From: Gossypium raimondii
Lineage: Eukaryota; Streptophyta; Magnoliopsida; Malvales; Malvaceae
Reading direction: 5' to 3'
Length of the DNA: 64,000 nucleotides
Assembly: GCF_025698545.1 (NCBI RefSeq)
Contig: NC_068567.1
Coordinates: forward strand, 56,301,371 to 56,365,370
Shown piece by piece: positions 24,231 to 35,903 of this stretch (position 1 is the first letter of the stretch; the number at the start of each line of letters is the position of its first letter). Below the pieces are notes generated by a model. The model did no database searches. It was given only the letters and a program-made list of their open reading frames with translations, and was not told the origin of the DNA. The position numbers were made by a program, and so were the translations under genes.

Positions 24231-24978
24231 AAGATAGAGCATTCCCCCTAATTTTTATAGCTTAACTAAAACTCTTTAACTTTTGTGGCTAAACTAAATC
24301 CTTTTATAATCTACTTATGGTTTTACACCTCAAAAATATTAAATGCTAATTTACAACAAAGATTTGTCCATACTCTTTACAATCTACTTAAGATTTTATA
24401 CTTCAATTTCTACAAACTTTTCTATCCACGTATGAATTTGGAAAGGTAAAAATTAAAAAAGTCATTAAGTACATCAATTTAAAGTGTATGTCTATACATA
24501 ATACAAATAACAAAATCATAATTATGTTAAAGTTATATTTATCTTAAATAGTAATTAAAGTTTAGTAGATTATATTTATATTAATAAAGTAAAATGAATA
24601 ATGGTACAACAGAATATTTGTATATATTTGAATATAGATACAATATTATATTTTACTCGATGAAAATATTAATGTATATTATTTACTTTATAATCTTATA
24701 ATAATTTTTAATTTATCATATAATAATAGTATTTGTTTATGATATTAAATAAATATATTTATTAAAAAATGACTTAAAAGGTTAAAAAAGAATAGAAAAA
24801 GGTAAATTTGAAAGAAACCAAAAATTTCATCTGGACCAAAAATTGCCGGTGAGCAACTGGAGGTGTTACATGGTGAAGAACAGTCTACTAAACAACCATT
24901 GCGGTGAGATTGAACTTAAAAAAAGAAAAAGAAAAACGCACTGAAACAGAGCTAATTCACCGTCCAAAAGAGATCTAA
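24231..24978. other. AT-rich spacer, nothing recognised
   Basis: Very AT-rich DNA with no coding or structural signal that I can support. Confidence 0.4.
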
Positions 24979-25130
24979 GTGTGGGTTTGGATGGGCGATT
25001 GGGTGCGGTACAGAGTGCGTTTAGCTTACTTTTTGTCTCACGCTACAGTATCGCTACAGTATCTAATCTCACCACCACCGCTATTTTTACACTAACCGCA
25101 AATAAACACACCGTCCATCCAAACCCACCC
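24979..25130. mobile_element. 152-bp Tourist-like MITE
   Basis: The left end GTGTGGGTTTGGATGG pairs with the right end CCATCCAAACCCACCC as a 16-bp terminal inverted repeat with one mismatch. TAA flanks both sides (24976-24978 and 25131-25133). A 3-bp TAA/TTA duplication and GG-rich ends suit PIF/Harbinger-derived MITEs. Confidence 0.7.
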
Positions 25131-25555
25131 TAAATCACGCAACATCATCTCCCTGTGAAAACACAAAAAGCAGCAATAATTGGACCTTGCACGAACTTTA
25201 TGCAATTATTGATTAATATGCAGAGTTCAATTCCCAGACGCCTCCTGCTCTTTACTTGTCTTCTGCCAAAAATACATTAGTAACGACATTTATAAATTGG
25301 GTAGCCTGTCTTTATTTATTTTTCTAAGGAGCATGTCTTTTTCTTAAAACTATTAATTATACTCCCATTGGTTATAATGGCAATGCATAAATAAATATTA
25401 ATGATTAATAAATTTGGTCATATGTGCAAAACAGGCTAATAATATTATACTGTTTATGTTTCTTGTAGGTTATGAATTATTTATATATTTATAGGTAAGA
25501 TTCATTTATTACTTTATTCATGTGCATGCCAGATGATTTTAATCAGCATGGAACT
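25131..25555. other. Spacer downstream of TAT copy A, nothing recognised
   Basis: AT-rich spacer without a supportable feature, ending where homology between the two TAT duplication units begins. Confidence 0.4.
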
Positions 25556-25816
25556 ATTGCAGGAATCAATTCCTGTCACCGTAAAGAAATTATTTATTTT
25601 AAATTTCTCCCAATAGAAGTTGAATTGAAGCATTATATCAGATCTTTACATAAAAAAGAAAAAGAGAAGCATTAGATCAGATCTCAAACACAATGTTCTT
25701 CTTACCTTGATCAGGTTGAACTCCATTTGCCTGAAATCTTTAATCATCACTCTCTTGTCACTCTCACATAACCTGGTGGTTCTGCACAGTTCAGAATTTT
25801 GGCCTTGTGTGTGTAT

Positions 25817-25840
25817 AATTATATATATATATATATATAT
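25817..25840. repeat. TA microsatellite
   Basis: About 11 TA units lie in the 3' flank of TAT copy A. The array is contracted to two interrupted units in copy B, so it expanded or shrank after the duplication. Confidence 0.9.
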
Positions 25841-26170
25841 CAGAAGAGCAGTGGATGTGTCAAAAGAGAAGCAACTTGAAGATTTTGAATGATACAGTCA
25901 CATTTTTCATTACACACAAAATAATTTCCGGGGTTTAATACTACTTGTGGAGCTTCCTTGTTTAAACCATAATCACAATATCAAAGTAAAGCAGTTGACC
26001 ACCAAAACCCAGTACTAGCATCTTTGAAAGAGTTGCATGATCACAGAAACAGGGGATCATGTTACTATTAAGGGAATAGTTTATTGGTAAACACCTAAGT
26101 TTACCAGCAAATTGAACTGGGTATGAAATACAAGGCCTTCTTGTTGATCACACCACCTACTATAGTTATT

Positions 26171-28429
26171 TTATTGCTTCTTGGCATGCCTTTGGCAAAA
26201 GGCTTTTACCCTTGCCAATCCTTCTTGGAGAAGAGAAGGCTCGATAGCAAACGTAACGCGAAGCCAGTTCTTCAATTCCATTGCTATCCCTGCATCCATT
26301 CATTTTTCGCTTGTTAGTCTCAGAGTGTAACTCACCAACAATTCCTTGGGAAAAAAAGGTACTTATTGGTGTTCATCGACTCACGCTAGTCCATGAAGCC
26401 TACTCATAACCAAATACTTAAATCTCACATTCTCAATAAAGAATATTGACTACATAAACCATTCAGATTATTGTATCAGAATTGTTGCAGTTGTTGGAGC
26501 ATACTTCCGGTTCATTGAAGAGTATCTTTTTTCACTTAATCACAATTGAAGATTCATTTTTGGTTTTCCTTCTTTCCCCCATAGGAAATAAGGACGTTTA
26601 GCTTAATTCCATTGGTGAAAAATGATACAGAAACTTCAATCTTACCTGGTAGAATGATGACTGATTCTTCTTTAGCTAACTTGAGGCAGAAATCAACATC
26701 ATCATTAATGTCTTCCAACATTGATAGGTTCAGCTTCACCTGCATTTAAAGCTTACAAATATAAAAACTTTTTCAAATTCTTCAGCATACATCATAAACA
26801 TCAAACCACTCCCTTACCATTACAAACATTGATCCTTCCGGTTTCTTTGGACAAGTTAAGGAAGGTATCTCTTCAATTCTATTGTAGCATATATCAGCAC
26901 ATTCCCTCAGGGTGCTGATAATCTTTGAGAAAAAATCCTCCTTTGTATTCTCAAGGATTTGAGGAATCGCTGCCTGTTTCATAAAACCAAATTACACCAA
27001 TTTATCCGAAGGATAGGTTAGGAGAATGATTTAGAGTGAAACTTTACTGAGCTTTATGGGAAAAATTATAGCACACTTCACTGCCTACAGTACATCTACT
27101 GGCTTTTGGCGAGAAAGTGGCAATTGCATTTTTCCAATGCAAGTATGTGTCTTAGCAAAAGTATCTTGATTAACAAACCTGGATAAATGTAGCGGGATCA
27201 GAAGAGATATTGAGGAATCCTGCGATCGAATTGATTACCTGATAAGAGCCAATGAGATCATTAACACAACATGATCCGAACTTCATATATTTCTACTTTT
27301 AAATATGCATTGCCTGTAGCCTCTTTAGTTAGGAAAATGTAGCATCATGTATCTTAAACAAGAGAAAAATAAATTAGGGGCCAACCCCAGATTTTTGAAG
27401 AATGCCATCGGGATCACTTGTGACAAGCCACCCGAAGCGCCAACCAGGAACTACCCATCTCTTTGATATAGACCCCAAGGTGAGAATAGGCACGGTTAAT
27501 CCAAACACTCGCATCGGCACATATGGAGTGCTTCCAAATGCGATATTGTCGTAAGCTTCATCAGCAATGACCAAAATCCCAAGCTTTCTTGCCGTCTCTG
27601 CAATCTAACTTCCAAAAAGATAACAGTGATCAACATCTTGTTTTGAGAAGAGACAACAAGTTATACTGAAAATAAAACAAGCTTGTTTAACCTTTTTCAA
27701 ATGTTCATAGCCGAAGACATTCCCACAAGGGTTGCCTGGATTTATAATAACCATAGCAACAGTATTCTCATCTGCAAGAGTCTCTACAGCATCAAGATCA
27801 ACCTCCCAACCTTTTTCAGGAAGAAGATCATAATGACGCATTTCAAGATGGTTATAAGCACACCAAGCTTCATAGAGTGGGAAGCCCGGTCTAGGAAGCA
27901 AAATATTGGCACCGGGGCGGGAAAGAATTGATATAACAACTTCAATTCCTTGAGTACATCCAATTGTTAGATAAACATCATCAGGCGATAAGTTGTAGGG
28001 AAGGTCACGGTTGAGGTAATCTGCAAGTGCCCTGTTGGAATTCGAACCAAACAAAGTTCATGACCACTCATTCATTCATAAGCAAACTTCAGTCACACCT
28101 TCAAAATTATTTTGCAGTTTCTGTTGAAACATGATTAAAAGAGAAAGTTTACAATCTAACCTTCTTGCGGGAAGAGTACCAACAGTGGTCGAATAACAAT
28201 TATGCTTAGCCGAACGTAGAGCATCAACGATGGCATCTTCAGCAGCAGGGGTAGTCCTGAAGCTTGGAAAATGAGAGGGGTCGCCATGACCGAGAGGAAC
28301 GACTGTAAGGCAATTATCTTGGTTGATGTTGCCCATTAATAGGTTGATATATCCTCGGACGGTGGTGGTGGACGCTGCCTCCAGGCCCTGCTTCCCTTGG
28401 AAACCCCATTTCTTTGCTCCACTCTCCAT
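26171..28429 (-). CDS. TAT: Tyrosine aminotransferase-like, PLP-dependent (copy A, intact)
   Basis: There are seven minus-strand exons: 28161-28429, 27692-28031, 27386-27604, 27179-27238, 26818-26973, 26646-26739 and 26171-26289. All junctions are GT-AG, total 1,257 bp, and encode 418 aa, the normal plant TAT length. The fold-type I aminotransferase signatures are present: LGHGDPS, the NPGNPCG substrate loop, IADEAYD with the PLP-ring Asp, SISKRW with the Schiff-base Lys, PGWRFGW, and NWLRVTFA with the carboxylate-binding Arg. Family members convert tyrosine and 2-oxoglutarate to 4-hydroxyphenylpyruvate and glutamate in the cytosol, feeding tocopherol, plastoquinone and benzylisoquinoline or rosmarinate routes. 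Some are nicotianamine aminotransferase-like, so the substrate is inferred. The DEAYD stretch departs from the usual DEVYGH. A pseudogene copy lies 3.5 kb upstream in transcription sense. Confidence 0.93.
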
Positions 28430-28530
28430 CTTCTTGTTGCTAGTGGAGTTTGGACTTTGGAGTTAAAGGTTAGCGGGGCTGTGCGTCTTTAACAACCCAT
28501 TATCTACCAACCATTTATCCAACGGGAATT

Positions 28531-31371
28531 GCATTTTTCATTATTTATTAAAAAAAAATAAATTAGTTTTGGTACATAATATCAAAGAGTAAAATAATTC
28601 TTTTATTAAAATTTATATTCATTTTTACTATTAAAAACTAGCATAGTTAACAAAATAATCAAACAATAGTATGACATATATGAATTTGTTATTTGATCTA
28701 ATGTATAAAAATTAAATTACTTATTTTAAATAGATGAAGCAAAATATAAATTAACTCTTAATATAAAAGTCTCTATTATAATTTTATCGATACTCAACAA
28801 ATTACAATTTGAAATTGACTAACACCATTCCTTAATTTCTCACCATGTGATAAAATTTTCATCAATGACAATAATAATATATTTCAATTAGTTTCAATTT
28901 TAGTTTAGAAATGATTTTTTTAAAGGTTAACTAATAATGTTTGAACAAAATGAACTTTCATATTATGAATACTAGAAACTATTTTTACATTAAATTTTTA
29001 TTGTTTAAATTAATCTCTAATCTTAGTAATTATTCTCATATTAAAGTCTAAATTTAATAATTATTTCTAAATTAAAGCTCAAATTCTAAAGTTTTTAAGA
29101 ACTAATTAAAAAAAACTCCAATATAAAAACAATTATAAAGTTAAAACAAACTTCAACTTGAACATAAAAAATAAAAAGTTGACGCCTAAAAACTTGAAAT
29201 TGTCCTATAGCTTACGCGAATCACATCGCTCACACAATATATATATTTAAGGACAAAATCAGCGTTATCATGATGCTATTGAGCATTTTTTTTAACCATA
29301 GTCTATCTCTATATCTTTTTAGTTTCTTTTTAAGGATAAATTACATCAACAAGTTAAAGACGGTTCTGTTCATCATCTTCCATTGCAGACGTAAAATGAA
29401 AAAGTGACCTAACATTTAACGGAAGAGAAGAATAAGTTTTTCACCCAAAAATTCATTAACGAGAAATTTAAAAATTTTCCATTAACCCAGAAACTAAAGT
29501 ACATAAAATCATCATTAACGCAGAAATTTAATTCATATCTCTCCTTTTATCTCTTCTACAAGAAAAAAAATCACCATGAAATCATTAACCCAAAAATTAA
29601 AATTCTTCGTATTCCTGTCTCTGATTTCATCTCTTCTTATAGAGAAGAAAGCCCAGAACATGCAAGAAAAGCTTTTCTTCAACGATTAACCTGAAAAAAA
29701 AAAAAGACCCCAAATTTTTCCCAGAAAAGCTTTGAACTTTTGGTTGAAATGGGATTAGTTCAAATCCCACCAAAGATCATAGAATGCCACCAACGTTTTG
29801 TGTGGGAATTGATGAATAGAAGGGCAGAACTTGAGATGGTTATAAAACATACTCATAAATTTGAGTGTTTTTTTTTAATGAAGAATGTAAGATTAAAAAA
29901 AAAAAAACTAGAAATCCAATAAAAATTAAAATTTCGTCTCTTTCACCAATTAAAAAAAATAACGATAAAAAAAAACTAAATCTTAACTCAAAAAAACCGA
30001 TCGTTCGAATATATCGTGTCTATCAAATCTTTCATGATGATCATGAGTTGAGTTTTCCCTTCTCCTTCAATCTCTTTCTAGAATGGGTTTTCTTCAGATG
30101 AAGAAAGTAAGCTATTTGAAAACTAATTTTTAATCAAATCGGAATCCAGATCCAAAAAACTCTAATCCTAGAAAAGAAATAATTGAAATTTACAGATCGA
30201 TAAAGAGAAATTAATCTTATTAACAGATCGAGAAGAAAAATAAAATAAAATCGGGATGGGACTTTGTGGTGTGACCACTTCTGGTATCATCCTCCTCCGC
30301 CATCATAAGAATAGATTCCTTTCAGAATGCGTCGTTCGGAAAGGAAAAGTTTGGATCTTTGATGGTTTTTCTTGTTTTGGCACCTCCATTTCTTCTTCTT
30401 CTTCTTTTATTGTTTTTGTTATTTTTTAAAAGTTAAATAATTAAATTGAAAGTTGAATGATTGTTTCGTCATCGAGGTTAAAGTTGAGTGATTATCAGTG
30501 TAATTTACTGAAATGAATTATAAAATATTTATATTTAAAAATCAACAACAAATTATAAGATCCATTTTGTCTGGTTTAATTCAAAGACTTTGTTTAATGC
30601 CAATTTTGCTCTTTCGATTTTGTCTTTCACAAACAAAAACACTCGAAAGAAATTTTAAAATACGAAATGGATAGAAACAAAATATAAATAAAAAGAATAC
30701 AATAAAACGATGCAACCTACGTGAAAATGAAAAATGAAAAATACTTAATCACATAGTTCTTATCCATAAGTGTCTGGTTAGACGTTTTTAAATGTTATTT
30801 CTCCACCGAAAGGTTCAAATAAATCCTTAACTTAGTAAAGTTGAACATCATACCCAAATTGGAAGTTTTGTTTTCCCTTCGGTCCTTTGACCACCATTCC
30901 CTTACACAGTAAAATTACGTGATTGGGTTGAAGGGATAGTACTTTTCTAAAACTTGCTTGGAAGTTTGATGCGAAAAACTTACTAAAATTAATCTTCCTA
31001 CTCTTTCACCTAATACATGAAAAATAAAACATGTGACAAAATGAAATAATCACAAATAAATTGAAAATTAGAGCTCCTTGTTTAAAGAAAAAGGAAGCTC
31101 GTTGTGTGGCTTCAACAAAGTGCGAAATTTCGCTGCATCAGTTGAGGACCCTAGGTAATATCCCACACAAATGTAGCTTTAACGCCGAACACCAACACCA
31201 AATTGAAACTATTCAAACGAAGCATATTAACCTGACAACTGACTAACTATTGAATATTAAATGCAATACAAAAACTAACTAAAGAAAATAAAATAAATAA
31301 AGGAGAGAAAACTAATGAAAATCTTAATTAAAAGACTTCCCAATGTACCCCCTGCAGAAATTATTCATATG
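28531..31371. other. Spacer between TAT duplication units
   Basis: AT-rich DNA. The 28,531-29,182 part has no counterpart near copy B. Near 29,440-29,600 a short motif (CATTAACCCAGAAA and variants) recurs three or four times. Open frames at 29,740-30,101 and 31,061-31,246 are low-complexity, Lys-rich and unsupported. The region holds the presumed promoter of copy A at its left end. Confidence 0.45.
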
Positions 31372-34290
31372 CATGCTAGAATTCCTGTCAAACTAACAGA
31401 AATTATTTATTTAAAATTTCTCCCAATAGAAGTTGAATTGAAGCATTATATCAGATCTTTGCATAAAAAAGAGAGCATTGGATCAGATCTCAAAAACAAT
31501 GTTCTTCTTACCTTGATCAGGTTGAACTCCATTTGCCTGAAATCTTTAACCATCACTCTCTTGTCACTCTCACATAACCTGGTGGTTCTGCACAGTTCAG
31601 AATTTTGGCCTTGTGTGTGTATAACTATCTATATCAGAAGAGCAGTGGATGTGTCAAAAGAAAAGCAACTTGAAGATCTTGAATGATACAGTCACATATT
31701 TCATTACACAGAAAAATAATTTCTGGGGTTTAATACTACTTGTGGAGCTTCCTTGTTTAAACCATAATCACAATATCAAAGTAAAGCAGTTGACCACCAA
31801 AACTCAGTACTAGCATCTTAGAAAGAGTTGCATAATCACAGAAACAGGGGATCATGTTACTATTAAGGGAATAGTTTATTGGTAAACACCTAAGTTTACC
31901 AGCAAATTGAACTGGGTATGAAATACAAGGCATTCTTGTTGATCACACCACCTACTACAGTTATTTTATTGCTTCTTGGCATGCCTTTGGCAAAAGGCTT
32001 TTACCCTTCCCAACACTTCTTGGAGAAAACAAGACTCGATAGCAAATGTAACGCGAAGCCAGTTCTTCAACCCCACTGCTATCCCTGCATCCATTCATTT
32101 TTCGCTTGTTAGTCTCAGAGTGTAAATCAGCAACAAGCCTCTTGTATGTGTTAAAACACTATGAATTCCTTGGAAAAAAGGTACTTACGAGTGTTTAGGG
32201 ACTTACATTACTCCGTGAAACCTATTCATAACTGAATACTCAAATCTCAAATTCTCAAGAAAGAATATCAACAACAAAAACCTTTCAGTTTATCATATCA
32301 GACTTGTAGCAGTTGATGGAGCATACTTCTGGTTCATTGATGAGTATCTTTTTTTTTTCACTTAATCATAACTGAAAAGTCTTTTTTTTTTTCCTTCTTT
32401 CCCCCGTGGGAAATAAGGACGTCAGATTAATTCTATTGGTGAAAATGATATAGAAACGTCAATCTTACCTGGTAGAGTAATGACTGATTCTTCTTTAGCT
32501 AACTTGAGGCAGAAATCCATATCATCATTAATGTCTTCCAACATTGCCAGGTTCAGCTTCACCTGCATTGAAAGCTTACTAATGTAAATACTTTTCCAAT
32601 TTCTCCAGCATTCATCCTAAACATCAAACAACTCCCTTACCATTATAAACATCGATCCTTCCAGTTTCCTTGGACAAGTTAAGGAAGGTATCTCCTGAAT
32701 TCTGTTGTAGCATATATCAGCACATTCCCTTAGGTTGCAGATGATCTTTCAGAAAAAATCCTCCTTTGTATTCTCAAGGATTTGAGTAATCGCTGCCTGT
32801 TTCATAAAACCAAATTACACTAGTTCATCCAGAGGATAGGATAGGAGAATGATTCAAAGTAAAACTTTACAGAACTTTATGGGAAAAAATATAATACACT
32901 TCATTGCCTATAGTACATCAACTGGCTTTTGGCAAGAAAGTGGCAATTGCATTTTTCCAATTTGAGCATGTGTCTTAGCAAAAGTATGTTGATTAACAGA
33001 CCTGGATAAATGTAGCGGGATCAGAAGAGATATTGAGGAATCCTGTGATCGAATCAATTACCTGATAAGAGTCAATGAGATAATTAACTCAACATAATCA
33101 TATATTTCTACTTTTAAATATGCATTGCATGTAGCTTCTTTAATTAGCACCACATATCTTAAACAAGAGAAAAATAAATTAGGAGCCAACCCCAGATTTT
33201 TGAAGAAGGCCATTGGGATCACTTGTGACAAGCCACCATAGGCGCCAACCAGGAACAACCCATCTCTTTGATATAGACCCCATGGTGAGAATAGGCAAGG
33301 TTAACCCAAACATTCGCATTGGCACATATGGAGTGCTTCCAAATGTGAGATTGTCGTAAGCTTCATCAGCAATGACCAAAATCCCAAGGTTTCTAGCTGT
33401 CTCTGCAACCTAACTTCCAAAAAGATAACACTGATCAGCTTCTTGTTTTGACAAGAGTAAGTTATATTCTGAAAGTAAAACAAGCATGTTTAACCTTGTT
33501 CAAATGTTCATAGCTGCAGACATTCCAACAAGGGTTGCCTGGATTTATAATAACCATAGCGGCAGTATTCTCATCTGCAAGAGTCTCTACAGCATCAACA
33601 TCAACCTCCAAACCTTTTTCAGGAAGAAGATCATAATGACGCATTTCAAGATGATTATAAGCACACCAAGGTTCATAATGTGGATAGCCCGGTCTAGGAA
33701 GGAAGATATTGGCACCAGGGCGGGAAAGAACTGCTGTAACGACTTCTATTGCTTGATTACATCCAATTGTTAGATAAACATCATCGGGCGTTAATTTGTA
33801 GGAAAGGTCACGGTTGAGGTAATCTGCAATTGCCCTGTTGGAATTCAAACCGAACAAAGTTGATTACCATTAGAATTTTTTGCAGTTTGTTTTGAAACAT
33901 GATTAAAGAGACAGTTCTCAATTCAATGTAATCTCCTTGCGGGAAGAATACCAACAGTGGTAGCATAACAATTATGCTTAGCCGATCGTAGAGCATCAAC
34001 AATGGCATCTTCAGCAGCAGGGGTAGTCCTGAAGCTTGGAAAATGAGAGGGGTCGCCATGACCGAGAGGAACGACTACAGAGCTATTATCTTGGTTGATG
34101 TTGCCCATTAATAGGTTGAAATATCCTCGTACGTTGGTGGCTGAGGCTGCGTCCAGGCCCTGTTTCCCTTGGAAACCCCATCTCTTTGCTCCATTCTCCA
34201 TCTTCTCTCTTCTTCTTCTTGTTATGGAGTTCGGAAGTGGGGGTTGTGCGGCTTCAACAACCCTTCATGTACCAATCATTTGCCCAATAG
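31372..34290. repeat. TAT duplication unit B
   Basis: Partner of unit A in direct orientation. All seven exons are preserved with identical exon lengths (269, 340, 219, 60, 156, 94 and 119 bp), and intron and flank homology is retained, so the copy arose by segmental (DNA-level) tandem duplication and not by retroposition. Confidence 0.85.
31966..34201 (-). pseudogene. Tyrosine aminotransferase-like pseudogene (copy B)
   Basis: The exon equivalents are 33933-34201, 33495-33834, 33191-33409, 33002-33061, 32641-32796, 32469-32562 and 31966-32084. Three defects are visible. The first intron begins AT instead of GT (33932-33931). A TGA stop lies in exon 5 (plus-strand TCA at 32749-32751) where copy A has a serine codon. 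The substrate-loop glycine is replaced by tryptophan (NPGNPCW), and PGWRLWW replaces PGWRFGW. The Schiff-base Lys (SISKRW) and the PLP Asp (ADEAYD) remain. The nonsense codon would remove about the last 115 residues, including the C-terminal domain, so the copy is not expected to make an active enzyme. Intact exon lengths imply recent inactivation. Confidence 0.88.
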
Positions 34291-35218
34291 GCTTTTTTTC
34301 CCCTTATTGCGATAACCTAAAAACTTGAAATTGTCTTTAATCCTACGCCAATCAGGTCAACACAACATATGTTAAAGAACACAGGATATCAGGTATACTG
34401 TACTAGGGAGTTTAATTTGTGCTTAGTAGGCCAAGTGATGGTGATGATATGCTCATGTTATGTGTTCAGCACTCCACTCCCTAATGTTTTCTTTTTAGTT
34501 TTTAATTTTTATAAGGAATAAATATTAGATTTAAATATAAATTTTAGTTTAATGTATAATTTAATACATAAAATTTTGATTTTGATTTAATTATAAATAT
34601 TTAAATAAATAAATATATTTTTTTTCATATTAGATTAATATAATTTGTGTCAACCTCTAACCCTAGTAATCTTCTCATCTCCTCCACTATGGTAGTACAT
34701 TCAAACAAGTCACTTTCAGGGGTTGCATCCTTAAGCCTCGTCGATGCTATTTAATGTTTGGGCATATTCCCTCCAACCATGATAAAAGTAAAAATTAAGA
34801 TAAAATGTGAAAACAAAGACAAAAGAAGAACAAAAACCGACTAGATAAAAAAAACAAGCCCTAAAATCTCCATCGCCACCGAAAGCAGACAAAACAGAAA
34901 AAAGGAAAAGGAAGAAAAGTTAAGAAAATAAAAGTTGGATCAACAGATAAAGTGAGAACCAAAGTGTAAGTCTCTCTATTTGTAAAACATAGACAACTTT
35001 TGCCATACCCAGGTTGCGTAACAACTAAGCAACCACACTCGACACTTGCACACACTTCCTAAATATATGCAACCAAACTTTCTCCTGAGCACCCATGTGG
35101 TACGACCATATCGTTATCATTAATGATTGATCACCTCCGTTACCAAAATATGCACCACCATTTAATGCACATCTCCACACATTTATTTTGGTGCCCAAAC
35201 TTAAAATCCGCCAATAAG
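34291..35218. other. Spacer upstream of TAT copy B; no gene seen
   Basis: Contains the last homology with the copy A flank (34,313-34,360) and then AT-rich DNA. The minus-strand frame 34,861-35,055 is compositionally plain and not called. The 8-bp target site CCAATAAG closes the stretch. Confidence 0.4.
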
Positions 35219-35846
35219 TAGGGGTGTGCCAAATTCGGGTAAAATCGAAAAAATTCAGTTAACCGACCGAATTCGGTTAATCGGTCGGTTAACCGAATTT
35301 TTTCGGTCGGGGGTCGGTTAATTATTTTTTGATTTTTCGGTTAACGGTTAATTCGGTTCGAAATCGGTCGGTTAACCGAATTTTTTCGGTTAACCGAGAA
35401 AATTAATGAATAAAATTATAATATATAAATAGGCCCACTATTCACCTAAACCCAATCTAAACCCAAGTATTCAACCCAACTCAATTACCCAACCCAACCC
35501 AATCATAAAATTAAATTACAAATAATTTAATAAATAAAAATAAAATTTTAAAACTAAGACTAAAACTAAAGTCTAAAAGTCTAAAAATAATTTAATTATG
35601 TAGTGATTCAATTTGGTTAATTTGGTTAATTCGGGTAATTCGGTTAGTTCAGGTAATTCGGTTAATTTTAACCAAAAATAAAAAACATATAATTTTCAGT
35701 TAATTGATTAATCACCAAATTAACCAAAAAATTTCTTTCGTTAATTTTTTGAAAAAATTTCGGTTCGGTTAACGGTTAAAGATTTTGAAAGGTCGGTTAA
35801 TTCGGTTAATGTTATTTCGGGTCGGTTAACCGAATGAACACCCCTA
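35219..35846. mobile_element. 628-bp hAT-like non-autonomous element with 8-bp TSD
   Basis: The element begins TAGGGGTGT and ends ACACCCCTA (9-bp perfect TIR). The flanking direct repeat CCAATAAG is perfect at 35211-35218 and 35847-35854. An 8-bp duplication is the hAT signature. The interior is built largely from variants of GGTTAATTCGGTT and the palindrome TTCGGTTAACCGAA on both strands and has no coding frame. Confidence 0.88.
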
Positions 35847-35903
35847 CCAATAAGTGTAATAATTCACATTTTGAAATTCAAATATCAAATATCAAAAATC
35901 TAA

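Larger units (their letters stand above)
25556..28530. repeat. TAT duplication unit A
   Basis: This 2.97-kb segment is closely related to 31,372-34,290 in the same orientation, including introns, about 600 bp of 3' flank and about 100 bp of 5' flank. It carries a TA microsatellite at about 25,817-25,840 where unit B has only CTATCTATAT. Similarity resumes at about 29,183 (unit A) against 34,313 (unit B), so about 650 bp at 28,531-29,182 is present only next to unit A. Confidence 0.85.
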
